Shown here one piece after another: positions 8,669 through 17,922 of a stretch of 52,501 bases of DNA. This stretch comes from Candidatus Bathyarchaeota archaeon (lineage in GTDB: Archaea > Thermoproteota > Bathyarchaeia > RBG-16-48-13 > GCA-020355125). Under the pieces are notes generated by a model. That model was not told the origin of the DNA. It worked only from the letters and a program-made list of their open reading frames with translations, and did not search any database. The DNA is taken from assembly GCA_026015035.1 (NCBI GenBank), contig JAOZHB010000052.1, positions 1 through 52,501 on the forward strand. Direction: 5' to 3'. Each line of letters opens with the position of its first letter. Within the stretch, counting starts at the first letter, position 1. Both the position numbers and the translations under genes were made by a program.

Positions 8669-11158
8669 TCAACCAGACTTCTCAAGAAGAATGAAGCTTA
8701 AGATGACGTCATAATTTGGTGATGGATAAAATCCTCGAAACTCAACGTGTTCAGAGGCATCTATGGTAAACTCAAGTGTAAACATACGCCAATTCACAAA
8801 CCCTTTAAGATCGAGGAGGCTCGCAGCGTTCACGACCGTTTCAGGTACAATCTGGATGTTTCCGTCGTCTGCCGTAACGTCTAAGATCAACAGCCTCTCG
8901 TTGGGGTCTTGAGGTACGGGTGAAGTCTTCAAGAAGACAGTTGCGTTATAACTACCTTCTGGGAGGGAGGTGTATGGCCCATACCAGAAGAGAGTGCTTG
9001 TCAAATTGTGTGGATGAATTAGAAGCCCTTCAGCACTGAGGTAGCCGCTTGCAAGGGGTAAATCTCTGAATGTAAAGGTTTTCGAACCAAAATCCACAGT
9101 AGCCTCAGGCGTTAGTCGGTTCACCACAACTCTATCGACGTAGATATCTGTAGCCCCACTGCTTGACACCTGGAATTCGAGCGCGGTTCTGAGATTCGTG
9201 GAGGCGAAGGTGAGAGTGAAGTTGGTCCATGTGTTGGGAGAGAGTTCGAAGCCGTAGATGTCTTTCTCAGAAATAGTCATGGTGTTCTCATGGTCTGAGA
9301 CGATGAGTTTTCCGAGGCGACCTTCAGGGTGTTCACCCACCTTAACTGTGTACGTGACTTCGTACGCACCCTTGATGAGGTACGTGTAGGGACCATAAAG
9401 GAATGTCCCTGTAGATTCTTGCGAGTAAAACACAACGTTTTGGCTGTTTGCGGAGGGGTCGGCTAGTATTTGGCTTGAGGTGGTGTGTAAAAGATCGTTG
9501 TATGCGGAGAAGACTTTGTGCTCAGTGTACTGGGTGAAGAGGGGTTCGTTATGGTAGGCCCGTTTAAAGAGGATGGCGTTATAGGCAAGAGCATAGCAGC
9601 CATGAGTAGTGTTGTGGGTAATTTCGTCTAGGACTAGAGTGGACATGGCGTCCGGTACGGATAGATCAAGCAAAACGTATTCACTCCGATTTATGATCGA
9701 TTGGATATAGTCTTCCCCAACAGAATAATACGGAATTACATACGCGTTTACCCGGTTGGAGACGTGGGGGAAGAGGTGGTTTTGGGTTAAGATGGAAGCG
9801 TTGTACGGTACAGCGGCGAGTAGGTCGTGTAGCGAGTTCACGCCTTCTTCACTCAAGTAGGTAATGGAGGGGAACATTAAGAGTCCCTCCTCGACGAAGG
9901 CAGTGGACAGGGGGAGGATAGGGCTTGTGCTTATCATGAGGAACAGGGTACTGATCAAGATTGTCTTGAGAGTGAGGGTTTGAGCGTGGAGTTGAAGACG
10001 CTTCAGACCATCGATCGTGGCTATGAAGAGAAAGGAGAGGACGTAAAGGGGGTAGTGAACGCCTATCATGTAGTAGGCGGGGTAATTCGAGAGAAGGAAG
10101 GGCGTTAACAGCATCAATGTGCCAAGGGTGAGGGGGCTCCTAAACGGTAAGAAGAGTAGAGGGGCGAACAAGAGAACCAGGTATAAAAACTTAAGGGGGT
10201 AGTCGTACAATAAGGCTTGAAAAACCCGTTCTGGATGCGTTAGAATATAACTCGGAAGTAATAGTGGATCGGTCTCTAACCCAAGAACGCTGAAGGCGCT
10301 AACTGCCTTATAACGTTCTAAGTAGTCGGGATTTATGGGGAAGAAGTTTTTGACATAAATGGTGACGAAAAAATAGATTACACACAGGATCATCGTAAGT
10401 AACGATGCCACGTTTTCATTCAGTTTCAGAGGTTTAATGGACGTGTATAGGGATCGTATGGACGTGTAAGGGGATCGTATGTCGCCTTTGAGCATGAAGT
10501 AGGCTGCGAGAAGGAAGACTGCGAAGACTACGTGCTCTTCAACCATTAAGGTGAGAAGCAGAATTGGAAAGTAGTATCTCCACCTTCGTTGCACCATGAA
10601 GTAGCAGAGGGAGAAGAATAGCAGGGGTAAAAAGACTTGTGGCTGAAAATCAAACCAGTTAGCGCCTTGGAGAGGCGGATACAGAAGATAGACCAGGGCC
10701 AGCATGAAAGCGGTTCGATCGCTTTTCAACACTTTCTTAGCCAGAAGATACAGGGGGTAGGCGCCTAAGGCTAAGATAAACGATTTCATTACGAGGAGGG
10801 TGGAGGGTAAGGGCAGAATGGCGTAAAAAGGTAAGACCAAGAAAAGGATTGGGCTCAAGTGGACGGCGAAGTAGTTGCCACTTGGGTTTAAGAACAATTC
10901 GACAGTATAGTAGAGGGGGCGTCCGCTGTAGAGGGTGTTGTACAGAGCTTGATTGAAGATCCCCAGGTCCCAAGCATTAGTGTGAAACATATTATGTTTT
11001 TGAACCGTGAAATGAGCGAAGATGACGCTGTAAGAGAGCATTGCTATGAATAGTAGAACCTGATAAGGCTTTGTTTTTAGAGTGTGTCGAAGGGCTTCCC
11101 AGAATTGAGTACAGAGTCTGAAGATTTCTGTGAGGAAGTCAGGTAAAGTCAGCTTCAA
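8669..11158 (-). CDS. DUF2079 multi-span membrane protein with two C-terminal beta domains
   Basis: This 829-residue protein has about ten or more hydrophobic spans in its first ~430 residues. The region NAWDLGIFNQALYNTLYSGR with HLSPILFLVLPFYAI matches DUF2079, a group with glycosyltransferase-C-like topology. After the last span, about 390 residues are extracytoplasmic and contain two related beta-rich domains, each with a YGPYT motif (LYGPYTYLIKGAYEVTY and WYGPYTSLPEGSYNATV), probably carbohydrate-binding-like. A 21-bp tandem duplication gives IRSPYTS/IRSLYTS in a loop. It lies within the polysaccharide gene set, so a glycan transferase role at the membrane is likely but inferred. Confidence 0.85.
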   Translation of the reverse strand: MKLTLPDFLTEIFRLCTQFWEALRHTLKTKPYQVLLFIAMLSYSVIFAHFTVQKHNMFHTNAWDLGIFNQALYNTLYSGRPLYYTVELFLNPSGNYFAVHLSPILFLVLPFYAILPLPSTLLVMKSFILALGAYPLYLLAKKVLKSDRTAFMLALVYLLYPPLQGANWFDFQPQVFLPLLFFSLCYFMVQRRWRYYFPILLLTLMVEEHVVFAVFLLAAYFMLKGDIRSPYTSIRSLYTSIKPLKLNENVASLLTMILCVIYFFVTIYVKNFFPINPDYLERYKAVSAFSVLGLETDPLLLPSYILTHPERVFQALLYDYPLKFLYLVLLFAPLLFLPFRSPLTLGTLMLLTPFLLSNYPAYYMIGVHYPLYVLSFLFIATIDGLKRLQLHAQTLTLKTILISTLFLMISTSPILPLSTAFVEEGLLMFPSITYLSEEGVNSLHDLLAAVPYNASILTQNHLFPHVSNRVNAYVIPYYSVGEDYIQSIINRSEYVLLDLSVPDAMSTLVLDEITHNTTHGCYALAYNAILFKRAYHNEPLFTQYTEHKVFSAYNDLLHTTSSQILADPSANSQNVVFYSQESTGTFLYGPYTYLIKGAYEVTYTVKVGEHPEGRLGKLIVSDHENTMTISEKDIYGFELSPNTWTNFTLTFASTNLRTALEFQVSSSGATDIYVDRVVVNRLTPEATVDFGSKTFTFRDLPLASGYLSAEGLLIHPHNLTSTLFWYGPYTSLPEGSYNATVFLKTSPVPQDPNERLLILDVTADDGNIQIVPETVVNAASLLDLKGFVNWRMFTLEFTIDASEHVEFRGFYPSPNYDVILSFILLEKSG
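10439..10480. repeat. 21-bp tandem duplication in the DUF2079 gene
   Basis: Two adjacent 21-mers, GGACGTGTATAGGGATCGTAT and a near-identical copy, differ at two positions. The duplication is in frame and gives two seven-residue units between membrane spans, near residues 226-240. Confidence 0.8.
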
Positions 11159-11227
11159 CCTTCACACCCAATCGGAGTGACGAATGCCTTCGTTTCTCCT
11201 TGGTTTGGAGTATAGAAATATTAAATT

Positions 11228-11240
11228 AACCTATATATTG
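11228..11240 (+). promoter_or_regulatory. TATA-like element upstream of the GT4 gene
   Basis: TTAACCTATATATTG is a good archaeal TATA match. Its usual spacing would place the transcript start near 11260-11266, right where the conserved protein sequence begins. A GAGGG at 11254 precedes this. This supports translation starting near 11266-11272 rather than at the GTG 11365. Confidence 0.5.
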
Positions 11241-11364
11241 TTTTTATCAGGCTGAGGGAAAGAAAACGCGGATTGCGGTCATTCACTCGTCGCTCAATCT
11301 ACGGGGTGGAGCGGAGCGATTAAGCATAACCCTGATTAACGCCTTAAAAAAAGCGGGAAACAGG

Positions 11365-12426
11365 GTGACGCTGATCACGACCGATAAAACAGACTGGACT
11401 CTACTCCAAGAACAACACGGGTTAACCTGCACCGTTGATCAAGAATTTTTTGTACATCCAACGTATTTACTGACGCAATCCATGACGTCGAGGGCAGTAT
11501 GGACGCTATCTTCGTACTTAGTCAAGAGTCTCTTGGTTAAGGTGAAAGAGAAATATGACGTCTTGATTAACACTTCGGGGGAGATAATCAATTTTCTGGA
11601 AGACATTGCCTACGTCAACGCGGTGCCCATGAGGGCTGCATTTAATTACTCAGAAAGCCTCCCAATAAAAAGTAGTTGGTGGCGGTGCTACAGCAGAGTC
11701 TATGACCTTTTTTTAAAGACGATAGACAGATTGAATAGGAATACGCTTTTCGTAACCAACTCAAAATTTATGGAAGCCATCATCACCCGATATTTAGGGT
11801 GTCGAGCCATGGTGGTGTATCCGCCTGTTGACGTGGAGAACTTCAAACCGTTGTATAGACGTAAGGAACGAGAGAACCTCGTTATCACCGTATCCCGTTT
11901 TCGTCCTGGAAAAAACCTTGAATCCATCCCAAACATTGCCAAATACGTAAATGCCCGATTTTTAATAATCGGGCCTAGCGACCAATCCTCAGCATCTACA
12001 ATAAACACAGTAAGAGGATTAGCGAAGAAATTGAAGGTTCAGGACCGCGTCCAATTACTTACAAACGTACCCCGATCCGTCCTTCGTGAAAGATTGTCGG
12101 ACGCCAAAGTTCTTCTTCACACACAGTTCTACGAGGCATTTGGAATATCTGTCGTCGAGGCCATGGCGTCTGGCTGTGTCCCCATCGTTCCGGATGTGGG
12201 AGGCCCCTGGCTTGACATCCTTGATCAAGAACAGGGAAAGTATGGATTCGCATATGAAAGCCCCAAGGAGGCAGCTGAAACGATAAGGCTACTCATGGAA
12301 GACGAGAGAATGAGATGCGAAGTTGCCTCAAGGGCTTACAGGCGAACCGGAGCGTTCACTACCTCTATTTTCACGAGAAACATGTTAAGAGTAGTGGATA
12401 AGGTTCATGCTAGAAAAGATAGGTAA
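11365..12426 (+). CDS. GT4-family glycosyltransferase; true N-terminus lies further upstream
   Basis: The track ORF (353 residues, GTG start) lacks the first strand and glycine loop of a GT-B enzyme. These are encoded in frame just upstream: TRIAVIHSSLNLRGGAERLSI from about 11266, including the GGAE turn typical of GT4. The frame is open back to a stop at 11227, but it contains no ATG, GTG or TTG before 11365. Downstream, KNLESIPNIAKYV and HTQFYEAFGISVVEAMASGCVP carry the second domain and the E-x7-E signature (EAFGISVVE). So the protein is probably about 385 residues, with a non-standard start (ACG 11266 or ATT 11272) or a lost start codon. It is part of the polysaccharide cluster. Confidence 0.88.
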   Translation: MTLITTDKTDWTLLQEQHGLTCTVDQEFFVHPTYLLTQSMTSRAVWTLSSYLVKSLLVKVKEKYDVLINTSGEIINFLEDIAYVNAVPMRAAFNYSESLPIKSSWWRCYSRVYDLFLKTIDRLNRNTLFVTNSKFMEAIITRYLGCRAMVVYPPVDVENFKPLYRRKERENLVITVSRFRPGKNLESIPNIAKYVNARFLIIGPSDQSSASTINTVRGLAKKLKVQDRVQLLTNVPRSVLRERLSDAKVLLHTQFYEAFGISVVEAMASGCVPIVPDVGGPWLDILDQEQGKYGFAYESPKEAAETIRLLMEDERMRCEVASRAYRRTGAFTTSIFTRNMLRVVDKVHARKDR

Positions 12427-12636
12427 CAGGTAACCACAAGTCGTTAAGTGAATCAATATCTATCTTGGACATGACTGATGAACGTAGCAATGTTCTGCTG
12501 AAAAACATGTAAGAAAAAGAGGACATGTCGGTCATAAGGAACACGCAGGCGGGTCATCAATAATGGCTTGGATACAGGTGAAGCGATTGGAGATAGATTC
12601 AAGTACTTATAGGTTAACGAGGAGGGAGATGCACTC

Positions 12637-13659
12637 TTGAACTCACTCATGAAACGTGTCGCCATATCTATTCACGGGGTAATCTGCTTTTTCGTGTACT
12701 TCTCAGGGCTTCACCATTTGATCTCAGTTCTTAAGAGACGGAAACCTGTGATCCTGATGTATCATAGCGTGAATGAACGGGGTTGTCCCTACGTGTATCC
12801 CGATAATATTGTGAGTGTGGAGACGTTTGAGAGACAGATTGACTATCTCTCCCGTGAAAAGAACGTGATCAGTCTATTGGACTTAGTTGAGTTGGTCAGA
12901 AACCGGGTTGCTCTTCCCCCTAATACAGTGGCGATAACTTTTGACGACGGATACTACGATTTTTACTCGACAGCGTACCCCATACTTAAACGACATATGC
13001 TGCCTTGCACCCTTTTCCTCGTGACAAATCTATTATGCAGAGATGAAGCAAGGTGGGAGGATACATTAACAGGCATGATCAATAGTGCCACGTCAAGTGT
13101 TATGACTCTTCGTCTCGACGGTCGAGAAAAAACTTGGGCTCTCACAACTTATAGAAAGAAGCGTGAATGCATCGTGGAGCTGGTTGAGGCACTGCAAAAC
13201 TCAAGCGATGACCGATTACGAGTGTTGATGGAAGTCGAACGCCAATTGACCCCTGGCAATATGAAGTCAATGCGCGTTACGATGCAGTGGAAAGAGGTTT
13301 TGAAGCTAGCGGAAGACCACAAACTCTATTTCGGTGGTCACTCTCATACCCACCCAAACCTTGGCGACGTAAGCACTGATCAGGCTAAATGGGAGATCGA
13401 GACATCAAAGGAGAAAATGGAACAGAAACTCAAACGAGAGTGTCGCCTATTCTGTTACCCCTTCGGGAAAAAAAGGTCCTTCAACCCCCATGTGAAGACC
13501 CTTCTGAAGGCACTGGGTTTTTCAGCGGCGGTTACAACCATTCCAGGCAGCATTACTCGGGATTCCGATCCCTTCGAGCTGAGACGTATTGCAGCCATTG
13601 ACGACTCATCCTATCGTTTTAAATGCTCGTTGATTGGACTATCTCTCCAGAGAGGCTGA
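12637..13659 (+). CDS. Polysaccharide deacetylase (NodB fold), membrane-anchored
   Basis: This 340-residue carbohydrate esterase family 4 protein removes acetyl or similar groups from glycans. It has a hydrophobic segment at about residues 8-25, then VILMYHSV, TFDDGYYDFYSTAYPIL (about residues 109-125, motif 1 with the catalytic and metal aspartates), and GGHSHTHPNL (about 233-242, motif 2 with the HxxxH metal ligands). FCYPFGKK and FSAAVTT follow as motifs 3 and 4. The TTG at 12637 has GGAGGGAG eight bases upstream, so it is preferred to the ATG at 12649. Its end overlaps the next gene, so the two are probably co-transcribed. Confidence 0.92.
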   Translation: MNSLMKRVAISIHGVICFFVYFSGLHHLISVLKRRKPVILMYHSVNERGCPYVYPDNIVSVETFERQIDYLSREKNVISLLDLVELVRNRVALPPNTVAITFDDGYYDFYSTAYPILKRHMLPCTLFLVTNLLCRDEARWEDTLTGMINSATSSVMTLRLDGREKTWALTTYRKKRECIVELVEALQNSSDDRLRVLMEVERQLTPGNMKSMRVTMQWKEVLKLAEDHKLYFGGHSHTHPNLGDVSTDQAKWEIETSKEKMEQKLKRECRLFCYPFGKKRSFNPHVKTLLKALGFSAAVTTIPGSITRDSDPFELRRIAAIDDSSYRFKCSLIGLSLQRG

Positions 13660-14465
13660 ACTGGAACGTGAATCTGTTGAAGCGTAGACCTAAGAGGAAA
13701 CGGGTAGTCACGGAATACTTCGATGACCAGTCACCACTCTATTTTTACGAACATTATCGGACGACGGATGAAAAGTACCCTGTCCTTTATCTTCGTCACA
13801 AATACATCTTAGAGATGCTGGGGAGTGAGGGCAGAGGAAGAGCCTTGGACGTTGGCTGTGGCTCCGGGGCCATGATGCTTGATCTGTATCAGAGGGGGTG
13901 TATGTCTGTTGGAGCTGATTTGTCCCCGTCCATGATTAAGAACGTGTTGAAACTCTTCGCCGCCTACAATACACCGAAACCTCTGTTGACCGTCGTCGAC
14001 ATCGAGCATCTGCCGTATGCGGAAGACTCTTTCAACTATGTATTCTGCGCGGGCGTCATTGAATACTTGGAGCGGGATGATGAGGTGCTTCAGGAGATAG
14101 CCCGGGTGCTTCAACCACAGGGTATTGCGTTCATCTCCGTGACCAATGCTGTGACACCCCTCTGGTTTTTCGAGACCGCGGGAAAACTGCTTGGGTTGTG
14201 GGATACGGTGGTTTCGCTGGCGAGGAGGATCGCCTTCCCGAAGACGAGAGTTCATGTCCCATCAGCTTTCGCCAATAAGGCTTCACGGTTTAACCTGGTG
14301 GAAGTCGATCGGGCCTACTTCCACTTTACACCGTTCCCCTTTCCACTCGACAGGTTATGTCCAGCGTTAAGTCTAAGGACTGGTTTGATTTTGGAGAAGC
14401 TTTCACAGACGCGATGGGGCTTTCTCGGGAGAGGGTGCATCATCAAAATGATGAAGCAGGCATGA
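13623..14465 (+). CDS. Class I SAM-dependent methyltransferase
   Basis: This 280-residue protein has the class I methyltransferase core: ALDVGCGSGAMMLDLYQRG (motif I, about residues 76-94), VGADLSPSMI (end of strand 2), TVVDIEHLPYAEDSFNYVF (motif II region) and EIARVLQPQGIAFISVTN (motif III). The mix resembles the family that methylates small molecules, sugars or lipids; the substrate is probably a glycan or lipid precursor given the neighbours. The track start overlaps the deacetylase by 37 bases. A GTG at 13668, just after the deacetylase stop and preceded by GAGAGG, is an alternative start that removes the overlap and 15 residues. Confidence 0.9.
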   Translation: MLVDWTISPERLNWNVNLLKRRPKRKRVVTEYFDDQSPLYFYEHYRTTDEKYPVLYLRHKYILEMLGSEGRGRALDVGCGSGAMMLDLYQRGCMSVGADLSPSMIKNVLKLFAAYNTPKPLLTVVDIEHLPYAEDSFNYVFCAGVIEYLERDDEVLQEIARVLQPQGIAFISVTNAVTPLWFFETAGKLLGLWDTVVSLARRIAFPKTRVHVPSAFANKASRFNLVEVDRAYFHFTPFPFPLDRLCPALSLRTGLILEKLSQTRWGFLGRGCIIKMMKQA

Positions 14466-14670
14466 TGCATGCATCCCTTCAACCGAAACGGGATTAAAAT
14501 TCTAAGCTGCAATCGGAAGTAGGTTCATACGCCTTGGAGAGAGGAAAGAGGGTTTAGAGTGGAGTCAATTTTCTCATCCAATAAATCCACGCTTGAAAGG
14601 CTTCAGGCGCACGCTAATCTCCATTAGCTTTAACGAGTCGAGAACCCTAATATTGATTGTTTATTTGATA

Positions 14671-14699
14671 TTAAAATAAAAAAAATAAAAAGGGGGGGT
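14671..14699 (-). terminator. C-run plus poly-T terminator of the secreted acidic protein gene
   Basis: On the minus strand the sequence after the stop at 14718 reads CCCCCCC followed by TTTTTATTTTTTTTATTTTAA. This is a strong T-rich terminator, consistent with a highly expressed gene. Confidence 0.7.
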
Positions 14700-14717
14700 T
14701 ATTATTTTGAGTGCGTT

Positions 14718-17459
14718 CTATGGGTCGTGTATTCCGCCTTTATCTTCGTCGTCCCAGTCGTCAGCGAAGTAGTCCCAATACTCGTGTTCCCAGTCAAACT
14801 CGGTGATTGTTCCAAGGGCTTCTACTATGCTGAATTCTGGGTGGTGCGGATCGTCGTAGTCGATTTCGATGATGATTGAGGTTAAGCAGAGTGGCGCTTC
14901 TTGGAGTTGCACGATTCCTGGTTTGATGCCGCGTGCTGCGTCTCCGTGGAGCCATTGTGTTGCGTAGTAGGTGTCTCTACCCCAGTGTCCCCAGATGGAG
15001 AGTACGACTGTGCCGTTGATGTCCTTGTATGTGGAGATGACCGCGTATCCAGTGTCTTCACTGGACTCGTAGACGTTCCATTCTTCATCGGGTTGCCAGC
15101 CTCTTTGCCAGCACGTTACTCCTGTGATCCAACCGGCCCATGTCGAGGATGCGTAGTCGGGTATAGCATAGAAGGCATCAGTGAAGTCGTTGGCGTAGTA
15201 GGATACACCATTGGCTAATGGTCCACCGACAGTGATCATGTTTGAACTCGCTACTGGCCAGTACGTGCACCAATCATCCTTCAACGCTGCTCTGCCAAGA
15301 TCATCAACGTAGTCTCCCAAGGTGTCGCCTTCACCGAATTTGGCATGAACATACGGAATCTGATTGGCAACCACTGGATCCCACATGTCTATGCCGGCGA
15401 TGCCTATGTCCTTCCACTTCTGTTTGTAAGCTGCTGTTACGAGTGATGCTCCAGCCGAGTCAACGCTTGCCGCATCCCGTCCAACGACGATCCATTCGTA
15501 GCGTCCAGGCTGCCAAGCTTGTGCTTCTGGATAACCGGTTGCGTATGGCCAATCCGTGGAGTACAGGACTTTGACCATAGCGCCGTCGTCCATTTCCCAG
15601 GGATCCCATTCATTGTCGTCATCATCCCACTCATAGAACCAAATTGTGTCACCAGATACTATGTAAGTGTATGGAGCGCTTGCATAGAATTCGTCGTCAG
15701 GGTCACCGATGATTGCATCCGCCGGAGTTATGAGTTCTCCGTCCACTAGCACTCTTTCAGCGAAGCTGCAGTACCAATCCCACGGGCCACGACGAGTGAT
15801 AATGTTACCGAGCACAACATAAGGATAGTCGTCTATGTCGAATTCGAAGTCTTCGTCGTATTCGAAGAATTCAACCCATCGGCTGGTGTCCTTCTTGTGG
15901 ACAGCGTCATAGAGATCCCAGGGATTGAAGATTTCTTCCAGCTGATAAAAGGCTTCTCTATCAAGCCAGTTACCACCAGAACCCATGTCAACGTCTCCAG
16001 CATCGTGGTAGTTCGATATCCCGACTACTTCGACGCCTCTGAATTGCAAGGGATAACCCTTACCGAGCATGGTGTCCCATTCGCCGACGACGAAGGGGAT
16101 TTCAGGCTCAACCAGCATGTCTGGTTGACTCACGTTGATGAGGGGTTCCAGGGCCATCGCCCAGCCGTCCACCGTATAGTCGGAGAGGGTGGGCCAGAAG
16201 GCCTTCCAGCCAATGTATTTATCTTCGTCGTCATCGTCGTCACTGATGATCTGGGCCACATCGTACAGATGGGGAACACCGACAAATGGAACATATACTT
16301 CACCGGTCCAATAGTGTTTCATGAGTTTGTAGATTACTTCCACATCATCTTCGTCGAGGCTGATGTACCACGTGATAACTCCAGTATCAAGGTTGATGTC
16401 GTAGTCTTCACCGGGTTCCTGCCATACCATAACCTCCTCGTCTTCATCGTAAACATAGACTCTCACAGAGCCAGGGACGATTGGTCCACGGTAGATCGGT
16501 GATCCAGTGGCGGGGTCGTCACTTATTACAGGTACACTAGTTAGGTCTTCACCTTTCACCACGAATTCTCTATAGATACCATCCGCGAGATGTACATCGT
16601 AGTCCTCTTCAGTTCCGTAGCAGGTATCGAATATTTGGTGGTAGAAGTGAGCGTAGCTTCCGATCTCGGGTGGAGGCCCAAGGTCCCACTCTTCACGGTT
16701 GCTTAACTGTATGTCGAGGGGTGAGACCAGTGCTTTGCCGCTCATGAGAACCTTGACGTCTTTGAGGATGATGATTTCCTTCTTCACCTTGTTAAAGATG
16801 AAGGTCAGATAAAAGTCGACGAGCTCCCAGGTCTCATCGGGATGGTCAACTACGTCGTCATCATCTAAGTCATACCAGTCGTAAATGTGGTTTCTGCAGA
16901 TAGCGACGTATCTCCTCGGACCATCGTAGAGCACTTCTAAGTCTTCGGTTTCAACGTAACCCGTGGATTTTCGTCCACCGGTGGGAGGTAGATAGAGATC
17001 GGGGTCATGACCGTTAAGCCATTCGCCACCATACTCCGCCATATCGGCGGACATGGCCATTGTGAGAACCTGTCGGTCATCGTGCATTCGGTGAGTGTAG
17101 CGTATCTCCAGCAGCCAGCCGTTAAGCCACAGTTCTTTCTCTATGTATTCGCTGGCGAAGGGGTCGCGTGAAGTCTCAAGTCTTTGATCGTGGGTTTCAA
17201 CGTCTTCGTATCCCGGATACTGTAAGCCAACATCCGGAAAGACGCCGGAGCCATCGATCATTTCTCCGTACTTGGAGATGCCAAAGTCCACGCTTGTTGT
17301 ATCATAGGGATAGAGAGAGTAGTAATCGCTAGTTAGAACGCCCTGAATAGTTTCGGCGTCTGGACCAGGTGATGCTACTACAGCGGGAGCGAAAAGCATA
17401 GTTACCGTTGATAACATAAGTATTGTAGCTGCGAATATTGCAATAGCTGATTTTTTCAT
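14718..17459 (-). CDS. Large secreted acidic protein, possible S-layer or cell-surface protein
   Basis: This 913-residue protein has a clear signal peptide (lysines, then AIAIFAATILMLSTVTMLFAPAVVAS) and no other membrane span. The mature part is very acidic, with runs such as DDDDDEDK and DDDDNEWD, and is rich in Trp and Tyr. I recognise no catalytic domain. The strong AGAGGAAT ribosome site, the T-rich terminator and a CTTTTAAAC promoter element near 17508 suggest high expression. Size, export and acidity fit an S-layer or abundant surface protein, but this is inference; Asp-rich stretches could also bind calcium. The protein ends at HDP with no anchor. It lies between polysaccharide genes and the tRNA. 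Confidence 0.8.
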   Translation of the reverse strand: MKKSAIAIFAATILMLSTVTMLFAPAVVASPGPDAETIQGVLTSDYYSLYPYDTTSVDFGISKYGEMIDGSGVFPDVGLQYPGYEDVETHDQRLETSRDPFASEYIEKELWLNGWLLEIRYTHRMHDDRQVLTMAMSADMAEYGGEWLNGHDPDLYLPPTGGRKSTGYVETEDLEVLYDGPRRYVAICRNHIYDWYDLDDDDVVDHPDETWELVDFYLTFIFNKVKKEIIILKDVKVLMSGKALVSPLDIQLSNREEWDLGPPPEIGSYAHFYHQIFDTCYGTEEDYDVHLADGIYREFVVKGEDLTSVPVISDDPATGSPIYRGPIVPGSVRVYVYDEDEEVMVWQEPGEDYDINLDTGVITWYISLDEDDVEVIYKLMKHYWTGEVYVPFVGVPHLYDVAQIISDDDDDEDKYIGWKAFWPTLSDYTVDGWAMALEPLINVSQPDMLVEPEIPFVVGEWDTMLGKGYPLQFRGVEVVGISNYHDAGDVDMGSGGNWLDREAFYQLEEIFNPWDLYDAVHKKDTSRWVEFFEYDEDFEFDIDDYPYVVLGNIITRRGPWDWYCSFAERVLVDGELITPADAIIGDPDDEFYASAPYTYIVSGDTIWFYEWDDDDNEWDPWEMDDGAMVKVLYSTDWPYATGYPEAQAWQPGRYEWIVVGRDAASVDSAGASLVTAAYKQKWKDIGIAGIDMWDPVVANQIPYVHAKFGEGDTLGDYVDDLGRAALKDDWCTYWPVASSNMITVGGPLANGVSYYANDFTDAFYAIPDYASSTWAGWITGVTCWQRGWQPDEEWNVYESSEDTGYAVISTYKDINGTVVLSIWGHWGRDTYYATQWLHGDAARGIKPGIVQLQEAPLCLTSIIIEIDYDDPHHPEFSIVEALGTITEFDWEHEYWDYFADDWDDEDKGGIHDP

Positions 17460-17504
17460 TTTTATTCCTCTTTAAATCTCTTTTCATACTTTATTTCGCA
17501 TGTT

Positions 17505-17513
17505 TAAAAGCTT
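17505..17513 (-). promoter_or_regulatory. TATA-like element for the secreted acidic protein
   Basis: On the minus strand, AGCTTTTAAACATG lies about 48 bases before the ATG. Normal TATA spacing would give a leader of roughly 20-25 bases containing the AGAGGAAT ribosome site. Confidence 0.4.
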
Positions 17514-17666
17514 TATGGATGACTTCATGGACGCTAAAACATTAAGTACGCTGGAAAACACGAAAAGGGGTATATATTAGATATCCATTGAGATCGATGG
17601 TAGTGATGAGATGGGAAAAAACACCTAAAAGCTAGAAAAACGGCTCATCAAGGTGTACGCCCCTGC

Positions 17667-17716
17667 CGCGCGCGCGCTCGTGGATAGATCGCATGTTCGT
17701 ACCGCGCGTGCACACA
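17667..17716. repeat. Alternating CG/purine-pyrimidine runs
   Basis: The gene-free stretch 17460-17922 holds CGCGCGCGCGC at 17667-17677 and CGCGCGTGCACACA at about 17703-17716. Similar CG runs occur at 18285-18293 and 43712-43721. No gene is visible here. The runs are self-complementary and of a Z-DNA-prone type. Confidence 0.6.
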
Positions 17717-17922
17717 TCTTCCCTTCAATAAACAACGGGGTTACGTAATCGAGTCAGGACGTCAGAACAAGAAACAGGAAAGGTAGATAGCTTTCGTCAC
17801 TCTGACTCCCAACACGCTTCAGTGTTAAAGGCTTCTAGACGAAATTGGGTTAAACACTTTTTGTTAGTAAACCTAAAAAGGAATACATATTTTAATTTGC
17901 AGTTCCTTGACTAGAACACCCT

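Noticed and set aside
12476-12501. C/D-box sRNA candidate (TGATGA ... CTGA, 16-nt spacer)
   Set aside because: No second C' box or closing D box with a terminal stem was found, so the match is weak.
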